From Candidatus Latescibacterota bacterium (GTDB lineage: Bacteria > Latescibacterota > MVCY01), in contig DAOVDP010000035.1 in the NCBI GenBank assembly GCA_030669445.1, forward strand, positions 1-9,349: a stretch of DNA of 9,349 nt. Direction: 5' to 3'. Below are positions 6,721-9,349 of the stretch, piece after piece. Each line of letters opens with the position of its first letter. The stretch's first letter is position 1. The notes under the pieces were generated by a model that saw only the letters and a list, made by a program, of their open reading frames with translations, did not search any database and was not told the DNA's origin. A program made the position numbers and the translations under genes.

Positions 6721-6749
6721 AATATAGCCCTATGGATACTGATTGTCAA
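6721..6749 (-). promoter_or_regulatory. Sigma-70 promoter for the kinase gene
   Basis: On the minus strand TTGACA (6744-6749, perfect -35) and TATATT (6721-6726, five of six) are separated by exactly 17 bp. Initiation near 6714 would give a leader of about 90 nt containing the 6671-6686 hairpin. The -35 starts 26 bp after the NagB-like stop codon, so the kinase need not depend on upstream transcription. Confidence 0.7.
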
Positions 6750-6775
6750 GAATTTTCTCTACCTGTAGGGATGGC

Positions 6776-7516
6776 CTATTTCTCTTTGAGCAGGGAAGCT
6801 GCATCTCTGTCTAAATAGAGAAATGCGTTTGGATGTTCTCTCAGTATGGAGGCCGGATGCCGGGGAGAAATCTCCTTCTCCAGGCAGTCTTTCACAGCCT
6901 GTGCCTTTCTCTTGTCCGGGACGGTGCAGACAATAGCTTTCGACTTCATAATTTGCCTTATGGACATAGAAATGGCTTGCTTAGGCACATCTTCGAGGCC
7001 GACAAACCACCCTTCTCCTAATTGCTGCCGACGACAAGCCTGATCCAATTCTACTACAATGTAGGGATTCTCAGTCTGAAAATCCGCTGGTGGATCATTA
7101 AAAGCAAGGTGACCGTTCTCCCCAACACCCACAAAAGCCGCATCAACGACATAGCCAGATATAATTTTATTGAGCCTGTGACACTCTGCCTCAGGGTCTG
7201 AAAAATCGCCACAGACCAAATGAACAGTACCAGGATGGACCTTGTTGATTAGTTTCTCCTTCAAATAGTGGCGGAAACTGGCGGGGTGGGATTCTGAAAG
7301 TCCCACATATTCATCCAGGTGAAACATAACGGTCTTTGCCCACTCGATTGAGGGAGCGGCGGTGAGATTTTCCAGAAACTCAAACTGCGATGCCCCGGTA
7401 GCAACGATAAAAGTGGCTGTGCCTTTTTGGTTTAAAGCTTGCTTCAGCAATTCCGCCGCTTTAGAAGCAGCCGCTTGAGCCATTTGCTGTTTACTCTCAA
7501 ATACTTGAATCTGCAT
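6776..7516 (-). CDS. nagB: Glucosamine-6-phosphate deaminase-like protein (NagB/6-phosphogluconolactonase fold)
   Basis: NagB converts glucosamine 6-phosphate to fructose 6-phosphate and ammonia. The 246 residues are close to the usual length. FIVATGASQFEFLENL (36-51) is the phosphate-binding loop. FHLDEYVGLSESHPASF (65-81) carries Asp68, equivalent to the proton-abstracting Asp72 of E. coli NagB. FVGVGENGHLAFNDPP (128-143) carries His136 but has Asn134 and Asp141 where E. coli has Asp141 and Glu148. Asn at the first place also occurs in the Bacillus enzyme, as I recall. The end, ASILREHPN, is typical of the NagB branch rather than of 6-phosphogluconolactonase. AGGAGGT stands 4 nt before the ATG. 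A sugar kinase lies downstream, which fits amino-sugar use. No nagA or sugar transporter is in the window, so the exact substrate is inferred. Confidence 0.82.
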   Translation of the reverse strand: MQIQVFESKQQMAQAAASKAAELLKQALNQKGTATFIVATGASQFEFLENLTAAPSIEWAKTVMFHLDEYVGLSESHPASFRHYLKEKLINKVHPGTVHLVCGDFSDPEAECHRLNKIISGYVVDAAFVGVGENGHLAFNDPPADFQTENPYIVVELDQACRRQQLGEGWFVGLEDVPKQAISMSIRQIMKSKAIVCTVPDKRKAQAVKDCLEKEISPRHPASILREHPNAFLYLDRDAASLLKEK

Positions 7517-7602
7517 GAAAACCTCCTCCGTCTTTAAAGGTTGCCGTTTGCTCTCGATAATCTTTTAACCAAAAGCCGCTGAGCTAATACTACTGAGGGC
7601 AC

Positions 7603-7631
7603 AATATAGTTTAATTTATCTTGGCTGAACA
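7603..7631 (-). promoter_or_regulatory. Weak promoter candidate for the nagB-like gene
   Basis: TATATT (7603-7608) on the minus strand matches the -10 of the two neighbouring genes and has TGTTCA 17 bp upstream, only three of six to the -35 consensus. It lies about 87 bp before the start codon. The rest of the 273-bp gap (7517-7789) holds a hairpin at 7724-7742 and nothing else I can support. Confidence 0.3.
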
Positions 7632-7723
7632 CTTCTCAAATTTTGATGCACTTCCCATATACACTGCAAACAATTTTATGCTCGTCGTAGTAAACCGTCC
7701 CACCCTGTTACCTTAGCTTACAT

Positions 7724-7742
7724 CCCCGTTCAAAGAACGGGG
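7724..7742. repeat. Short perfect hairpin downstream of the UROD-like gene
   Basis: CCCCGTTC and GAACGGGG form perfect 8-bp arms around AAA, 47 bp after the stop of the UROD-like gene. On the minus strand no T-run follows, so it may be a weak or factor-assisted terminator, or another short dispersed palindrome. Confidence 0.6.
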
Positions 7743-7789
7743 CACTACGCTATATTCGAGTAAACAAACCGGCTTCCTTTAAGTGGCTT

Positions 7790-8917
7790 CTATATCCAAC
7801 CGGTCAACTGGGCCAGCAGTCGCGAGTATTCTATATAGTTGGGCCAGGAGATATCGGAAGGAACCCCATGATCGCAGCCGGGGATAAACCCGCCTTCCTC
7901 CAACAACGGCGGCACCTGTCGCATCAGCTCCCACTGCATTACCTTTCCTCCCTTGGCAATAGCTCGTTTGTCAATTCCGCCCTGGTAAGCCATCTTTTTG
8001 CCGTAGAGTCTGCGATACTCGACGATGTCATTGCCTGCAGCTACCTCCATAGGTAGGCAGCAATTTATCCCCGCCTCAATCCAGATGGGGATCAATTCCC
8101 CGATGTAACCGTCCGAATCTAACGAAACAATAGGACAGCCACCTTCTTTGAGTTCTGAAACCCAGCGCTGGTAAGTGGGCAGTAGGAATTCTCGCACCAT
8201 TCGGGGCGAGATCATACTGTGCTCCTTGTAGGCCATATCCTCAGAAATACATATATAATCGAGTTCAACACTCTCCAGAATAGGGGCCAGAGTCCGAGAA
8301 ACGAAATCAGTCCAGTGGTCGATCATCTCCTGGACGAAATCTGGATCCTCAATCATTAACATACAGAGGTTTTCCAAACCACACCACTCTCGTAACTGCC
8401 AGAAAGGTCCGTTGACACCAAGACTGACAACATAGTCCCTTTCCTGTAAGGCTTCACATCTTCGCTTGAAATCTTCTGGAAAACGCCCTGGTGTGTCGGC
8501 CAGATAGCGTTTTTTCATCTCTTCCCAGTCCTTTCGATCCTCGACCGGGAATTTGTGCCATTTACGGGTGACAAAATCCTTGGCCGAACGGATATAAGTG
8601 TAGTCATAGTCGTCTGATATCTCAGTAATAGCTCCCATCCAGTCCCGGACAATGTAATGGCCGTCTTTGTGTTCTAAAACCTTCTCTTCAAATTGAGGAA
8701 TCATCTTGAAAGAAACATCTAAGCTCACCTTAGCCTGGGTAGGTCCAGGGTCTACGCCTAAGATTTCCAACAACACTTGGTAGTAGTCTCTTCCCTGGAG
8801 CAGTCCTTGCTGGTGCCAGACAGCTAAAGTGGATTCCCGTGGTCCTCCAGGGCTGAGGGGTATCTTGTCCGGGCTACCGAACAGAAGCGCCTCTCGAAAT
8901 CTTTCCCGGGGTGTCAT
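7790..8917 (-). CDS. Uroporphyrinogen-decarboxylase-like protein (URO-D / MtaA superfamily, not HemE)
   Basis: The 375-residue protein begins MTPRERFREALLFGSPDKIPL, the standard opening of URO-D-like proteins, and has the superfamily TIM barrel. Late motifs are SLDSDG (265-270), PMEVAAGND (289-297), YQGGIDKRAIAKG (311-323) and GFIPGCDHGVP (343-353). The RQAGRY substrate motif of true HemE is absent, so haem synthesis is unlikely. Relatives include corrinoid methyltransferases of the MtaA type and many uncharacterised proteins. DSDG stands where many relatives have a metal-ligand His, while Cys348 and His350 near the end could bind metal. The frame is open to ATG 8965, but the predicted transcript starts near 8970, leaving no room for that start's GAGG site. 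AAGGAGG at 8929-8935 serves ATG 8917 (or GTG 8920). No corrinoid protein is nearby, so the substrate is unknown. Confidence 0.85.
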   Translation of the reverse strand: MTPRERFREALLFGSPDKIPLSPGGPRESTLAVWHQQGLLQGRDYYQVLLEILGVDPGPTQAKVSLDVSFKMIPQFEEKVLEHKDGHYIVRDWMGAITEISDDYDYTYIRSAKDFVTRKWHKFPVEDRKDWEEMKKRYLADTPGRFPEDFKRRCEALQERDYVVSLGVNGPFWQLREWCGLENLCMLMIEDPDFVQEMIDHWTDFVSRTLAPILESVELDYICISEDMAYKEHSMISPRMVREFLLPTYQRWVSELKEGGCPIVSLDSDGYIGELIPIWIEAGINCCLPMEVAAGNDIVEYRRLYGKKMAYQGGIDKRAIAKGGKVMQWELMRQVPPLLEEGGFIPGCDHGVPSDISWPNYIEYSRLLAQLTGWI

Positions 8918-8928
8918 CACAGCATAAA

Positions 8929-8935
8929 CCTCCTT
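8929..8935 (-). promoter_or_regulatory. Ribosome-binding site deciding the UROD-like start
   Basis: AAGGAGG lies 11 nt before ATG 8917 and 8 nt before the in-frame GTG at 8920. It is stronger than the GAGG before ATG 8965, which overlaps the predicted transcription start. Confidence 0.65.
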
Positions 8936-8977
8936 GTTTTTGGTTGAAGTCTGGGCAAATAGCATAAAATTATCCTC

Positions 8978-9006
8978 AATATAATAGCAGCAGCATCTAC
9001 TGGCAA
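8978..9006 (-). promoter_or_regulatory. Sigma-70 promoter for the UROD-like gene
   Basis: TTGCCA (9001-9006) and TATATT (8978-8983) on the minus strand are each five of six to consensus, with exactly 17 bp between. Initiation near 8970 gives a leader of about 50 nt ending in AAGGAGG. Confidence 0.65.
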
Positions 9007-9349
9007 GAAGTAATTACCCCCCCGAACTATGAAAAATAACCCTAAGACTGCATTTTGGAACTCCTCTTTCCTCCACCAGAATGGAACTACAGACATTGAC
9101 GCCGATAGCAGACCTTGCCAGAGAATGCAGATTTCTATTGACACCGATGGAAATTTAAGTTACATTTAAACAAGCAAAGAAAACAACCTATTGCAAAGAC
9201 TTTAAGATACAGATGTTTTTTGGGTTATTCCCGGTCGATGTCGTGGATTACTTCTCAACCAACGTGCCATTTAAGAGCTAACCATAAGAAAATAGCCGGG
9301 TAGTGCTTTTGTCCTTTTTTGTGCTTGACTTTGGGGGGATAAATGTGTA
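9007..9349. other. Non-coding upstream region with no gene seen
   Basis: Apart from the direct repeat at 9095-9150, this end of the window has no convincing reading frame, tRNA or terminator. A minus-strand frame running 9144 to 8917 overlaps the promoter and N-terminus of the UROD-like gene and is unlike a protein. A TTGACT on the plus strand at 9326-9331 could be the -35 of a gene beyond the window, but its -10 would fall outside. Confidence 0.6.
9095..9150. repeat. 14-bp direct repeat upstream of the UROD-like promoter
   Basis: ATTGACGCCGATAG (9095-9108) and ATTGACACCGATGG (9137-9150) match at 12 of 14 positions and are offset by 42 bp, about four helical turns. They lie roughly 90-145 bp upstream of the -35 box, where activator sites could be. 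No known regulator is recognised. Confidence 0.4.

Noticed and set aside
8918..8965. Upstream ATG at 8965 adding 16 residues to the UROD-like protein
   Set aside because: The extension does not resemble the family, and its GAGG site overlaps the predicted transcription start, while a stronger AAGGAGG serves 8917.
8917..9144. 75-codon minus-strand reading frame overlapping the UROD-like N-terminus
   Set aside because: It covers the promoter and leader, runs in another frame over the real gene and has no recognisable features beyond random hydrophobic stretches.

Overview
The window (about 9.3 kb, roughly half GC) is a stretch of ordinary bacterial chromosome. It holds eight protein genes, and most of its gaps carry palindromic repeats. 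I see no RNA genes, phage genes, transposases, CRISPR arrays or tRNAs. The lineage cannot be fixed from sequence alone. RecA, the aspartate carbamoyltransferase and the type I dihydroorotase are clearly bacterial. A non-haem uroporphyrinogen-decarboxylase-like protein, a NagB-like protein with a GENGHLAFND motif and dense intergenic palindromes remind me of uncultivated bacteria such as Omnitrophota, Planctomycetota or similar phyla. That placement is an impression, not a result.

Layout: (1) 1-1150, plus strand: the 3' part of thiE, overlapping thiD by 4 bp (ATGA), a thiamine-biosynthesis pair. (2) 1133-5322, minus strand, read pyrB -> pyrC -> thpR -> recA: two successive steps of de novo pyrimidine synthesis, an RNA 2',3'-cyclic phosphodiesterase and the recombinase. 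The 3' ends of recA and thiD converge and overlap by 18 bp. (3) 5323-5667: a 345-bp gap almost filled by two adjacent inverted-repeat elements, one with perfect 30-bp arms. (4) 5668-8917, minus strand, read UROD-like -> nagB-like -> PfkB-type sugar kinase: a possible carbohydrate-use neighbourhood. Here each gene seems to have its own promoter. The clearest are TTGACA-17-TATATT before the kinase and TTGCCA-17-TATATT before the UROD-like gene. (5) 8918-9349: leader, promoter and upstream non-coding DNA with a 14-bp direct repeat.

How the genes fit together: ThiD and ThiE make and join the pyrimidine half of thiamine. PyrB and PyrC carry carbamoyl phosphate and aspartate to dihydroorotate. ThpR and RecA are commonly neighbours in bacteria. 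The kinase and the deaminase-like enzyme could act in succession on an amino sugar, but the substrate is not visible in the sequence. Nothing here is a clear new system. The points most worth a second look are the unrelated nested palindromes in the gaps (some with compensatory base changes), 10-bp-phased CACYGAA boxes around a TATAAT upstream of pyrC, a one-residue insertion in the DNA-binding loop L2 of RecA, and the uncharacterised kinase / NagB-like / UROD-like group.
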